Below, in pieces: positions 43,567 through 54,569 of a stretch of DNA of 64,000 bases. Position numbers and translations under genes: made by a program. The notes below the pieces were generated by a model. It searched no databases. It saw nothing but the letters and a program-made list of their open reading frames with translations, and was not told where the DNA came from. Source of the DNA: Zea mays. Its lineage: Eukaryota > Streptophyta > Magnoliopsida > Poales > Poaceae. The stretch is taken from positions 80,702,207 to 80,766,206 of the forward strand of contig NC_050098.1 in assembly GCF_902167145.1 (NCBI RefSeq). The letters run 5' to 3'. The first letter of the stretch is position 1; every line of letters starts with the position of its first letter.

Positions 43567-43667
43567 GGTACTCCTCTACCTCGACCCACCGGAGATCTAC
43601 CAGGTGGCCCGCCTCAACGGCGCCTTCCACGACGCTGCCTCGGTGGACTGTGTCTGGGTCGCCAAGC
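43567..43667 (+). pseudogene. F-box/PP2-like gene fragment, left part of split exon
   Basis: The frame from 43568 reads VLLYLDPPEIYQVARLNGAF then HDAASVDCVWVAK, the F-box segment of plant PP2-A-type F-box proteins as I recognise it (LDPPEI, VARLN, AAS.D.VW). Such proteins are substrate adaptors of SCF ubiquitin ligases. Sirevirus E ends directly before it and chromovirus B starts at 43668, inside the Lys-Leu codons. The frame continues across B at 61328 (KLPANYRYLATLA). Only a fragment remains: no start codon, no PP2 (lectin-like) domain. It may already have been a fragment before the insertions. Confidence 0.72.
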
Positions 43668-44843
43668 TGTAACGCCCTGAATTTGGGGGTAGAATTTTTT
43701 ATTCTTTTTACTCACCAAATTCAGGTGTTACTCTCTTTTCTCTTCCCGTTTCGCTCCTTCTCCCCAATTTCAAAGCAGTATAGCGACTGGTGTCCAAATC
43801 GAGTGTAAACAAAACCTAAGTTGACATGGGTGTTGCATCATGCCAAATCATATTTTCTTTTATCTGATGTCGTGTTTAGTCGCGTGTGTTGCTTAGTTTT
43901 GTTTCGGATTTTGCTTCGCGAATTGAATTCCGTTCTGTGGTTGTGCGTGTCGTGGGTTTTGACCCACGATGCGGCCTAGCCCAGCCCAACCCAACCCGGC
44001 CCGGCCCAGCTCGACCAGCGCGCTCGTGCCCTCCCCATGTGCGCCCCCTCCCCTGGTCTCTTCCCCTCATTCAATTCTCCCGCGCAGCAACCTCCTCTCT
44101 CTCCCACCTCTCTCTCTCTCTCCCCCGTGGTGCCCTAGGTTTTGGAGACGGTGATCGCCGGATTTGGACCCCGAGGTGAGCTCCCCTCCCCTCTCCCTCT
44201 CCCTCTCCCTTTCTCTCTTCCCCTCCCCCTCCCCTTTCTCCTCCCCACGCGCGCCCCCTATTTCCCCTGCGTGCGCACCCCTGCGCGGCCTCAACCCCCG
44301 GCGGCACGGCCCCTGCTCCCCGATGGCGTGGCCCCCTGCTCCCCGGTGGCACGGCCCCTGCCCTCCCCCGCGGCGGCCCCCTGCTCCCCGGTGGCGCGAC
44401 GCCCTACCCTCCCGGCGACAAGGCCCCCTACCCCTCCCGCGGCGCGGCCTCGGCCCCCTCCCCCTGCACGGCCCCTGCCCCCCCCCCCCTGCGGTGCACC
44501 CCTGCTCCCCCATGACGCGGCCTCAGCGCCCCCACGACCTCGTGCCCCGGCGTGGCCTCGCGTGCCCCCCGCGCGCGCGACTGTAGTTGCGCAGTGTTTG
44601 ACTTTCAGTTTAATCCATTTTTAATTTTAGTTTATTCGATGTGTTGCGTCGCGCGTTTCGTCAAGCGACAATTCATTTTAAATTCATCTTTATTAATGCG
44701 CTTCGTCGCGCGACGTTTCGTTTTAAATTTAGTTCAGTTGACGTATGTCGTCGTGCGTTTCATCACGCGACGCCTAACGTCTCTTTATAATTAACGCAAG
44801 TGTCTCGTTGCGCGCTCCGTCACGCGACGAGTCGTTTATTTCT
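43668..44843 (+). repeat. 5' LTR of B, first segment
   Basis: Aligns with 58798-59951 with several percent divergence and small indels. It includes the palindrome array (about 44640-44830), a leader ending CCCCGAG/GTGAGC near 44174 like a splice donor, and stops at the inverted Grande LTR. Confidence 0.92.
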
Positions 44844-46460
44844 TGTTGGGGACTTGTTCTCAAATGCTTCAATTGGAAGGAGATGATAATACAAGCGTGA
44901 CGCAAAAAGCGAATGCCAAGTCAGTGTGAACAGTACGGGGCTACTATTCACCTATTTATAGGCACGGGACGCAGCCCGTGCAAAATTACATTAATGCCCT
45001 TTACACTCGATAATAATTCTATAGTAATCTGTCGAGGTCTAAATAGCCTTTTCATCTTTAAGTCGGTTTCATCTGCTGCTGTCACGCCGAAGCTTTCCTG
45101 CTTAGACCTTCGGTGGTTCACCAACCTTCGTCTTATTCTGGTCTACTGTAATACCTGACTTGAGTCCGAAGATACCTGTTCACACATTATACTCCAGAAA
45201 CACTATTAAATCCTGTTTTTGAGGACCTTCGGATGCCGAAGGTCCCCAACAGTAGCCCCTCGCAATATTAATTTGTTCAAAATAATAAATTTAGATTGCG
45301 ACCTGGACGAAGGCTTTACGCCGAAGGTCCGAAAAAACACCTTCCCTTTGCTAGAATAGCAATATTCACTGACAAGCGGGGTCTTTCAATTTTCAACGCA
45401 CTCGGCGTATAAATACGGCCATACCGCAAACGCATTTGACACGCTCTGTGGCCAACTGCTCCTGCTCACTCAATTTTTAGCTCTTGTGCACTACGATTTG
45501 TTAAGCTTTTAGTTTTGAAGCTTCGGCTTTGAAAACAGTTTTTTAGTGTCTCCGAAGATGTCCGAAGATAAGAAGACTGCTGCTGAGACGAAGCTGAGCC
45601 TCGACGAAGAGAAAAATTTGGGGTTTCTTATAGCGATGTCAAAGACCAACACAGAAAAAATCACCAAGGAGATTCTAGAAGGTTTGTCTGAGGATACTGG
45701 TGATAGTGACAACTATGATGTGGACAGTGGTGGTGAAGACTCCGAAGATCGTCCATGGCGACCAAGCCATTCAGTTTATGGTAAATCAACTATCAAAGAG
45801 AATCATCTTATCAACATGAGAGGAAGGTATTTTCGGGATCTGTCCATTGTGAGGGTCGACGAAGGGGAGAAAACTTGCCCCCACCCTGAAGAGAATGAAG
45901 TCGTAGTGTACCGAAGCTTTTTGAAAGCTGGACTGCGATTTCCTTTGAGCAGCTTCGTTGTGGAGGTGCTGAAAATATTCGAAATCTATCTCCATCAACT
46001 TACCCCCGAGGCAATTATAAAGCTGAACATCTTCGTGTGGGCCGTGAGAAGCCAAGGTCTGAAGCCTAACGCAAAAAGCTTCTGCAATATACATGAATTA
46101 TCATATGAAACAAAACCTTGGGGTAAGGAACAGTATCACAACAATTTTGGCTGCTACAGTTTTGTTTCTCGGTCCGGGTCAAGCTGCCCCGTGCCAACCT
46201 TTCGGAAAAGATGGCCCGGAGACTGGATGACAGAATGGTTCTATGTGAAGAGTGATCTGACAATACGAGAAGATATCAAAGGTATAATTATGCGCCCTAT
46301 TTGGCAAAGCTTCGGCCTTCGAAGGCCGAAGGTTGAAATGAATGAAGTTGCCGAAGAATGCCAGAGGGCCTTCGGCGCAGTCTGTTCTTTCATTGGGACA
46401 AGAGACTTAGTACAAGAGCATATTGCCTTCAGGGTATGGCCGCTCGCGGAGAATTGGGAC
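44844..46460 (-). mobile_element. Inverted, truncated Grande-like fragment G1
   Basis: An LTR in inverse orientation (44844-45251) with an internal deletion of about 235 bp relative to the 643-bp LTRs of G2, then the complement of a PPT (GTAGCCCCTCGC), then the first 300 codons of the antisense gene. It ends inside that gene, where LTR-B resumes. The first flank is TTTCT (44839-44843); the other flank and about 40 bp of LTR-B are lost, so no target duplication remains. Confidence 0.9.
45558..46459 (+). pseudogene. N-terminal part of the Grande antisense gene in G1
   Basis: ATG 45558 (MSEDKKTAAETKLSL). 300 residues match the gene at 57798 with about three amino-acid changes (for example DNYD/DSYD, LKPNAK/LKPDAK), then the frame runs into LTR-B and stops. 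The promoter-like TATAAATA is kept at 45408-45415. It contains the whole gypsy-type-transposon-like domain (about residues 112-215) but lacks the basic and coiled-coil parts. The start at ATG is preferred to the in-frame GTG four codons upstream. Confidence 0.88.
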
Positions 46461-47219
46461 GAACAATCCTTTTAATTTACCTTTATCTGCTTATAATAAT
46501 TAAACATGGAACATGACATTACCCTATGCTAAACGCGATGGCTAAATTAACACCATTCTGTTAGACGAGTATTTTAATTTATAATTGTGTGACGTGATCG
46601 CTCTTCGACCGTAGCCTTGACCGTTACTTTCTCTTTCTCGCTTAGTCGTAAGTGTGAGCCCTGCGTCGAACGTATGTTTATTTATTGCATTCTATTGTAT
46701 GGTGTACTATTCTTTTGTATTAAATGTGTGGAATGTATGTTTGAACTAGTATAGATAACGATCAGTTGGTGGAGTCCGAAGGAATTGCAGGTGAAGACCC
46801 TGAGCAGCAGTCGGTTGGTGAAGGCAAGTGTCCCTTGACCCATCTATGTCCTACTCATTCTTATAATTCATTCCCCGCATTTACACAGTTTATACCTAAG
46901 GATTGACTAGCTTTTGTTTATCTTGTCCTTGTTTACCTATTCTGGTTGGGTAATTATGGTTTAGCTTCATGCTAGTGCTTCACATTAATCAATGAACATG
47001 ATGAGATTATCTATGATACATTGTTTTCCCTTTTGATTATGAGATGGTACTTGTGGCCCTTAAGGGGACTCGAGCTGTTTCTCGAGTGCCTCTCCGTAAG
47101 GACCTATTCGTTGGATGACCGCCCGGGAAAATAGTGCAACCATGAGGGTGGAGTGAGACACCCTTAGCTGAGTAATTAGAGGAACTGGGGGTGTAGTTCG
47201 CTTCACCGTCGTGTCGTTA
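46461..47219 (+). repeat. 5' LTR of B, second segment
   Basis: Resumes LTR-B at GAACAATCC. It retains about 340 bp (near 46700-47045) that the 3' LTR copies lack, including exon-like block 1. It is truncated at GTCGTTA and joined to gag. Confidence 0.88.
46755..46823 (+). other. Exon-like block 1 of the LTR reading frame, LTR-B version
   Basis: 69 bp after ...AGTATAG and before GCAAGT. It reads NDQLVESEGIAGEDPEQQSVGE in the phase used by A (27222-27290). A TGA four codons upstream in frame rules out a nearby ATG, favouring an upstream spliced exon if it is coding at all. The matching block in both 3' LTR copies of B is deleted. Confidence 0.3.
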
Positions 47220-47625
47220 TCATCTGATGAATCATACATTCCCCATATTTTAGCACCTGATCGACAGAGCAATCATGACCGAGAAGAAGCGCAAGGAGAT
47301 GGAGGATCGCGAGCGCAAGATTGGTGGACCCCAGCCTGGAAGCTGCAATCGTCCTCGTTTCTCAGGCAACTCACCTCAGCAGTTCAGGCAGAACCAGCGC
47401 CCACCTTAGCAGCAGCAGTTCCAAAGGCAGTACCCTTAGCACCAGCAGCAGAATCGCCAGAACAATCAGTCAGGAGGAGGTCAGTTCCAGAGGCAGAATC
47501 AGCAGGCACCTCGCTTCCCGCCCCAGCAACCAACCAGAGCAGTCAGGCAGCATCGGTTCAGGGTGGAAACAGAGCATGTTTCTACTGTGGAGAGCAAAGC
47601 CATTGGGTGATGCAATGTCCGAAGT
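47220..47625 (+). pseudogene. gag: gag fragment of chromovirus B
   Basis: Only the C-terminal part is left; the N-terminal half, PBS and LTR end are deleted. Visible: NHTF, LIDRAIMTEKKRKEMEDRERK, a Gln-rich tract with TAG at positions where Gln is expected (47250s, 47407, 47438) and a CCHC knuckle CFYCGEQSHWVMQC at 47577-47618, then TAG. Most stops fit CAG changed to TAG. Confidence 0.85.
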
Positions 47626-47635
47626 AGTCAGCCCA

Positions 47636-50600
47636 GCAGCAGTCAGGCCCCAGTGCCCCAGCAAAGCAGAATGTGTCTCAGCCTGGAGCAGGCAACCGCT
47701 CTCAGCCACGCTATAACCATGGGAGACTGAATCACTTGGAGGCTGAAGCGGTTCAGGAAACCACTGGCATGACAGTAGGTATGTTTCCAGTCGACTCTCA
47801 TATTGCAGAAGTGTTATTTGATACTGGAGCAACACATTCATTTTTTACTGCATCATGGGTAGAAGCACATAATCTTCCAATCACTACCATGTCAACCCCC
47901 ATCCAAATTGACTCAGCCGGTGGTAGAATTCGAGCCGATAGCATTTGCTTGAATGTAAGTGTGGAAATAAGGGGGATAGTGTTTCCCGCTAATCTCATAG
48001 TAATGGGTACTCAGGGAATAGATGTCATCCTAGGGATGAATTGGCTAGATAAGTATCAGGCAGTTATCAGTTGTGATAAGAGGACAATCAAGTTGATGTC
48101 TCCACTAGGAGAGGAAGTGGTGACCGAGTTAGTCCCGCCTGAGCCAAAGAAAGGAAGTTGTTATCAGATGGTTGTTGATAGCAGTGAAGCAGATCCACTC
48201 GAGATTATCAAGGTTGTGTCAGAATTTCCAGATGTGTTTCCGAAAGATTTACCAGGTATGCCACCAGAGCAGAAAGTTGAGTTTGCTATAGAGCTTCTTC
48301 CTGGCCCCGCCCCCATTTCTAAAAGAGCCTACAGAGTATCCGGACTAGAGTTGGTTGAACTCAAGAAGTAGATCGATGAGCTGTCAGAGAAAGGTTATAT
48401 AAGGCCAAGCACCTCGCCTTGGGCTGCCCCTGTCCTATTCGTGGAGAAGAAAGATGGCACCAGAAAGATGTGTATCGATTATCGAGCTCTGAATGAGGTC
48501 ACGATTAAGAACAAGTACCCCTTGCCCAGAATAGAAGATTTGTTCAACCAGTTGAGAGGAGCCAACGTGTTCTCAAAGATAGATCTGAGGTCAGGTTATC
48601 ATCAGCTCAGGATTCGACCCTCAGACATTCCGAAGATGACATTCATTACCAAGTATGGGTTGTATGAGCTCACTGTGATGTCTTTTGGCCTAACGAATGC
48701 ACCAGCCTTCTTCATGAATCTGATGAACAGTGTATTTATGGATTATCTTGACAAGTCTGTGGTGGTATTTATTTATGATATTCTTATATATTCTCAAAGT
48801 GAAGAAGAGCATGTGAATCATTTAAAGATGGTATTGCAGATATTGCGAGAGCACCAGTTGTATGCGAAGTTGAGCAAGTGCGAGTTCTGGATTGATGAAG
48901 TCCCGTTCTTGGGTCACATAATTAACAAAGAAGGATTGGCTGAGGATCCGAAGAAAGTGGCAGACATTATGAACTGGAAAGCGCCAACAGACGCTCGAGG
49001 AATCAAGAGCTTCATTGGAATGGCCGGATATTATCGGTGATTCATTGAAGGGTTTTCAAAGATTGCAAAACCGATGACAGCTTTGCTAGGCAACAAAGTG
49101 GAGTTCAAGTGGACCCAGGAATGCCAAGAAGCTTTTGAAGCGTTGAAAGAGAAGTTGACTACAGCGCCTGTCTTAGTCTTACCTGATGTGCACAAGCCCT
49201 TCTCAGTGTATTGCGATGCTTATTACACTGGTTTGGGATGCGTGTTGATGCAAGAGGGAAGAGTTGTGGCTTACTCGTCCCGACAGCTAAAGGTTCATGA
49301 GAAGAATTATCCAATCCATGACCTAGAGTTGGCAGCAGTGGTTCATGCACTAAAGACATGGAGGCACTATCTGTATGGGCAGAAATGTGATGTTTACACA
49401 GACCACAAGAGTATGAAGTACATATTCACTCAGTCAGAGCTGAACATGAGGCAACGCAGATGGTTAGAGTTGATCGAGGACTATGAATTGGAGATTCATT
49501 ACCATCCAGGCAAAGCGAATGTAGTGGCAGATGCTTTGAGCAGGAAGAGTCAAGTCAACATGATGGTCGCTTATCTGATGCCTTATGAGTTGGCCAAAGA
49601 GTTTGACAGGTTGAGCCTCGGATTTCTGAACAATATGCGAGGAGTGACAGTTGAGTTAGAGCCTACCCTAGAGCGGGAAATCAAAGAAGCACAAAATAAT
49701 GATGAGAAGAACAGTGAAATTCGGCAGCTGATTCTGGAAGGAAGAGGTAAAGATTTTCGAGAAGATGCAGAAGGTGTGGTATGGTTCAAAGACCGCTTGT
49801 GTGTTCCCAATGTCCAGTCCATTCGGGAGTTGATCCTCAAGGAAGCTCATGAGTCAGCTTATTCTATACACCCTGGAAGTGAGAAGATGTATTAGGATCT
49901 GAAGAAGAAATTCTAGTGGTACGAAATGAAAAGGGAGATCGCAGAGCATGTGGCTATATGTGACAGTTGTCAAAGGATCAAGGCAGAGCATCAAAGGCCA
50001 GCTGGATTGTTGCAACCGTTGTGAATTCCTCAGTGGAAATGGGATAAAATCGGAATGGACTTCATAGTCGGATTGCCTCGCACTCGAGCCGGCTACGATT
50101 CCATTTGGGTAGTGGTGGACCACTTAACCAAGTTAGCCCACTTCATACCCGTCAAGACCAACTACAGCAGTGCAGTATTGGCAGAGTTGTACATGTCCTG
50201 GATCGTTTGTCTTCATGGTGTGCCAAAGAAGATAGTGTCAGACAGAGGAACGCAGTTCACCTCTCATTTCTAGCAGCAGTTGCATGAAGCCTTGGGTACA
50301 CATCTGAATTTCAGTTCACTTATCATCCGTAGACAGACGGTCAGACTTAAAGAACTAATCAAATACTCGAAGACATGTTGAGAGCTTGTACGTTTCAAGA
50401 TCAGTCTGGATGGGACAAGAGGTTACCTTACGCAGAGTTCTCCTATAACAATAGTTACCAAGCCAGCTTGAAGATGTCACCATTTCAGGCGCTTTATGGG
50501 AGGAGTTGTAGAACTCCATTGCAATGGGATCAGCCTGGAGAAAAGCAAGTGTTCGGGCCAGACATTCTGCTTGAAGCTGAAGAGAACATCAAGATGGTTC

Positions 50601-51094
50601 GGGAGAATCTAAAGATAGCGCAATCAAGGCAGCGAAGTTATGCAGACACAAGAAGGAGAGAGCTGAGTTTCGAAGTCGGAGATTTTGTCTACCTGAAAGT
50701 ATCACCGATCAGAGGAGTCAGAAGATTCGGAGTCAAAGGCAAGCTAGCACCCCGCTATGTTGGTTCGTATCAGATTCTCGCAAGGCGTGGAGAAGTGGCC
50801 TATCAGCTCAGTCTGCCAGAAGGCTTGTCCGCTGTGCATGATGTCTGCCACGTGTCTCAGCTGAAGAAGTGTCTGCGTGTGCTAGAAGAGCAGTTGCCAG
50901 TGGAAGGTCTGGAGGTCCAGGAGGACTTGACCTATATAGAGAAGCCAGTGCATATTCTTGAGACTATAGACAGAGTCACCCAGAGGAAAACTATCAAATT
51001 GTGCAAAGTCAGATGGAGTCACCACTCTGAGGAAGAAGCAACCTGGGAGCGTGAAGATGATCTGATGGCTAAATACCTTGAACTCTTTGCTGGC
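47636..51094 (+). pseudogene. pol: Protease, RT, RNase H, integrase and chromodomain of chromovirus B
   Basis: Frame 0 from about 47673. Protease DTGATHSFF at 47820. RT (48430-49050): the catalytic motif reads F-I-Y-D (48768-48779), the first Asp replaced by Tyr. RNase H (about 49200-49430) has VYCDA, HDLELAA and TDHKSMKY. Integrase has HESAYSIH...CDSC, GMDFIVG and SDRGTQF. In-frame stops: TAG 48369, TGA 49038, TAG 49893, TAG 49914, TGA 50022, TAG 50271; a frameshift near 50310; then an open frame from 50375 through the chromodomain (LTYIEKP...VRWSHHSEEEATWE). Grande G2 interrupts it at 51094; the last codons and TGA are at 58753-58761. Confidence 0.92.
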
Positions 51095-51737
51095 TGTTGG
51101 GGACCTTCGGCATCCGAAGGTCCTCAAAAACAGGATTTAATAGTGTTTCTGGAGTATAATGTGTGAACAGGTATCTTCGGACTCAAGTCAGGTATTACAG
51201 TAGACCAGAATAAGACGAAGGTTGGTGAACCACCGAAGGTCTAAGCAGGAAAGCTTCGGCGTGACAGCAGCAGATGAAACCGACTTAAAGATGAAAAGGC
51301 TATTTAGACCTCGACAGATTACTATAGAATTATTATCGAGTGTAAAGGGCATTAATGTAATTTTGCACGGGCTGCGTCCCGTGCCTATAAATAGGTGAAT
51401 AGTAGCCCCGTACTGTTCACGCTGACTTGGCATTCGCTTTTTGCGTCACGCTTGTATTATCATCTCCTTCCAATTGAAGGTACACTTGTAATTCAATGAT
51501 ATTTCTGTTTATGTTTAATGATAATACATAACTGTTCATGATGCCATTTATATTCCTTACATTTCATCCTTCGTCGTTATGAAATGAATTTATGAAGGTA
51601 TACTCTTCATAACCTTCGTCCGAAGAGCATTATACCCCAAAGGAGATAATGTTTCGAAGGACGAAGGACTTTAACGATTAACATTTTCTATGTTGCCTTG
51701 TTCTTAACTCATAGCATTTGAGAACAAGTCCCCAACA
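51095..51737 (+). repeat. 5' LTR of G2
   Basis: TGTTGGGGACC to CCCCAACA, an extended inverted end (TGTTGGGGAC/GTCCCCAACA). TTGGCGCCCACC follows at 51738, in PBS position. Confidence 0.95.
51386..51393 (+). promoter_or_regulatory. TATA box of the Grande LTR
   Basis: TATAAATA in GTGCCTATAAATAGGTG. The same box is in the 3' LTR at 58396-58403 and, reversed, in G1 at 44953-44960. Confidence 0.78.
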
Positions 51738-51811
51738 TTGGCGCCCACCTCCGGTGAACTCACTTCCACTGAGTTTTTTTTGAACACCTTCGGCGATCGT
51801 AAACCTTCGTT

Positions 51812-52557
51812 ATGGCGCCGAAGAAGGCTTCAGCGACTGGGGCTGCAGCTCTGCAACCACTGGACCACAATCAGGAGACAGTCTCCCTGCGGGAGGCCCG
51901 AAGCCAGAAAAGGAAGGCTGTCAGCCCGACACCACCAGAGGACGAGATAGATCAAGAAATCAGAGATATGGAGATGCTTCATCAACAAGTACAGAGGAAG
52001 AAAGAAAAGATGGCCAGGCTAGCTGAACTGCAGAGGCAGATAGACGAAGCCTCTGAAGAAGTTCATCATCTTGCTCAGGATGAGCAACACCGAAGGCCTC
52101 AGCACCAAGACCTTCATCAGGAGGGTTTTCCCAACGAAGATGACTGGTATGACAATTTCCATCATGGGAATTTTGTTTTTGATGATGCTTCTCCTCTGTC
52201 CGCTGAGCTACAGGCTACACCATGGCCTCCGTCCTACAAGCCGCCTCAGCTTCCCGTATTTGATGGCCACTCAGACCCGAAGCAGTTTTTGATGAGCTAC
52301 GAAGCAACAGTATCTTCGTATGGCGGCAATGCTTCAGTCATGGCCAAATCTTTCGTTATGGCTGTCAGAAGTGTTGCTCAAACCTGGTATTCCTCCCTTC
52401 GACCAGGGACGATCACTTCATGGCAGAAGCTGAAGGATTTGTTGTTAACCAGCTTTCAAGGATTTCAGACGAAGCCGGTCACTGCTCAGGCTCTGTTCCA
52501 GTGCACCCAGGATCACGAAGAATACCTTCAGGCGTATGTCCGAAGATTCTTGCGTTG
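51812..52557 (+). pseudogene. gag: gag of G2, truncated
   Basis: ATG 51812 (MAPKKASATGAAAL), 75 bp after the LTR. Residues 45-95 form an acidic/basic coiled coil (QEIRDMEMLHQQVQRKKEKM). The retrotransposon gag core is about 158-248 (FLMSYEATVSSYGGN, VAQTWYSSLRPGTI, LLLTSFQGF, YLQAYVRRFLR). At 52557/52558 the sequence jumps into LTR-B and stops at once, so the zinc knuckle, protease and all of pol are absent. Protein coded by this end alone could still form the first part of capsid (inference). Confidence 0.88.
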
Positions 52558-53980
52558 AAGTGTCTCGTTGCGCGCTCCGTCGCGCGACGAGTCATTTATT
52601 TCTTAATTCAATTTAAGTGTTGTGTCGCGCGTCTCGCCGCGCGAACAATCCTTTTAATTTACCTTTATCTGCTTATAATAATTAAACATGGAACATGACT
52701 TTACCCTATGCTAAACGCGATGGCTAAATTAACACCATTCTGTTAGACGAGTATTTTAATTTATAATCGTGTGACGTGATCGCTCTTCGACCGTTGCCTC
52801 GACCATTACTTTCTCTTTCTCGCTTAGTCGTAAGTGTGAGCCCTGCGTTGAACGTCTGTTTATTTATTGCATTCTATTATATGGTACTTGTGGCCCTTAA
52901 GGGGGCTCAAGCTGTTTCTCGAGTGCCTCTCCGTAAGGACCTGTTCGTTGGATGACCGCCCAGGAAAACAGTGCAACCATGAGGGTGGAGTGGGACGCCC
53001 TTAGCTGAGTAATTAGAGGAACTGGGGGTGTAGTTCGCTTCGTCGTCGTGCCGTTAATGGGGCTCGGTGTATGCGGCTCGCTCTGCCAAGGTTGGTTCGC
53101 CCCTTGGGGAGGAGTGCGGTGCATTTAGGAAACCTAACGGGCGGCTACATCCCCAGGAAATCTTTGTAAAGGCTACGTAGTGAGACCTTGCCTATTCACC
53201 TTGGTAATGTTTAAGGGTTTGATCGGCCCGAGGCAAGAGGGAATCACGACTTGTGGGTAAAGTGCGCAACCTCTGCAGAGTGTTATGAAATTGATATATC
53301 AGCCGTGCTCGCGGTTATGAGTGGCCAAGGGAGCTCCATTGATTAGAGATACTTGATCAGAGATGTATGGTTTATAGGTGGTGATGAGGAGGATGGTTAT
53401 GATTATGCTTATGGTAATGGTAAGTGGTATTCTTTCCGTTTGGAAAGGGTACTTTGGGTTAATAACTTGGGTTAATGCTAAAACATGACTTTCTACTAGT
53501 AAATAATAACCTGACCAACTAAAAGCAACTGCTTGACTTAACTCCACATAAAACTAGTCCACTACAGCCAAACGGGATATTTTGCTGAGTATGTTGATGT
53601 GTACTCACCCTTGCTTTACACACCACCCCCCAAGTTGTCCGCGTTGCAACCACTGCTCACGTGAAGATGAAGTCGTGGAGGAAGACTTCCAGGAGTTCCA
53701 AGAGTACGATGAGTCCTAGGCATGGGTTAGCGGCAAACCCCCAGTCGGCTGCCTGTGTAGGCCGTGTGTATCTACGTTTGTTTTCCGCACTTTGATTATT
53801 GTTAAAGACTATGTGGATGTCTCAGACATCATGATGTAATCGACGATTATACCCTCTTTTATGTCATTATTTGAGCAATGTGTGATGATGTCCAGTTATG
53901 TAACTACTGTGTACGTGAATTGCTGATCCTGACACGTACATGGTTCGCATTCGGTTTGCCTTCTAAAACCAGGTGTGACA
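52558..53980 (+). repeat. Partial LTR-B copy inside G2
   Basis: Equals 59904-61326: it starts within the palindrome array and ends GGTGTGACA, followed by CAAGC and the F-box piece. Like the real 3' LTR it lacks the 340 bp kept at 46700-47045; this shared deletion shows that it derives from the 3' LTR of B and not from a separate insertion. Confidence 0.92.
53636..53719 (+). other. Exon-like block 2 of the LTR reading frame, LTR-B version
   Basis: CPRCNHCSREDEVVEEDFQE then FQEYDES and TAG, exactly 27 codons from Cys to stop, as in A (28284-28367). The acceptor differs: CCCCAAG/TTG, where A has CCCCAG/GTTG. A second copy is at 60982-61065. Confidence 0.3.
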
Positions 53981-53981
53981 C

Positions 53982-54101
53982 AAGCTCCCCGCCAACTACC
54001 GCTACCTTGCGACTCTAGCCGTGGCCGCCGATAACGAGGGTTGTGGTGACGCTGATTCCGCTGAAGTAAAAGGCGAAGAAGCTCCTAAGGGAGGCTTATA
54101 A
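53982..54101 (+). pseudogene. F-box/PP2-like fragment, right part, duplicate in G2
   Basis: Lys-Leu continues the exon of 43568-43667: KLPANYRYLATLAVAADNEG, then an acidic tail and TAA at 54099-54101. It lies directly after the CAAGC copy. KLP.NYRYL is typical of the end of the F-box segment in this family. The PP2 domain that should follow is absent; Grande-type DNA begins instead. Near-identical to 61328-61447, of which it is a duplicate. Confidence 0.7.
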
Positions 54102-54569
54102 AAGATTGTGTTTTATTGCAGGGATGCGTATGTATCTTCGGAATAAACATCATCTCACATGACATAACATCATCGCATCATTTCGCATAGCATAAGCATC
54201 ATACATCATTCTGCACATGGCACAAGAGGTGGACACATTATCAATCTACAGAAGAACGCTTTGAAAAAAGGGAGAAATCATAGTCACCAAAAGATACATC
54301 ATTGATCTTCGGAAGTATAGCTTCGGAAAAAAATTTCACGAAGCCTGGATGTTATTCATCAGAATATTGGATATTGTTGTGACAAAGAAAAATTCTTCTT
54401 CACGAAGCATGAAAAGAAGGGAAGGTGTTTTTTCGTCAAAGACTCAAAAGCGGTACGTGTAAAGTTTCATGCATCGTAAAGAATTGACTAACAAAAATAG
54501 GTATATTACATTTGGGGTTACAAAATGTTTCAGTATATTACATTTCAGAAGTTTTTTTTACAAAAATAC
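54102..54569. other. Grande 3' region spacer
   Basis: No gene seen. A/T-rich with several CTTCGG and ATCATCGCAT-type direct repeats near 54150-54215 (CATAACATCATC, CATAGCATAAGCATC). The F-box tail passes into it without a recognisable boundary. Confidence 0.6.
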
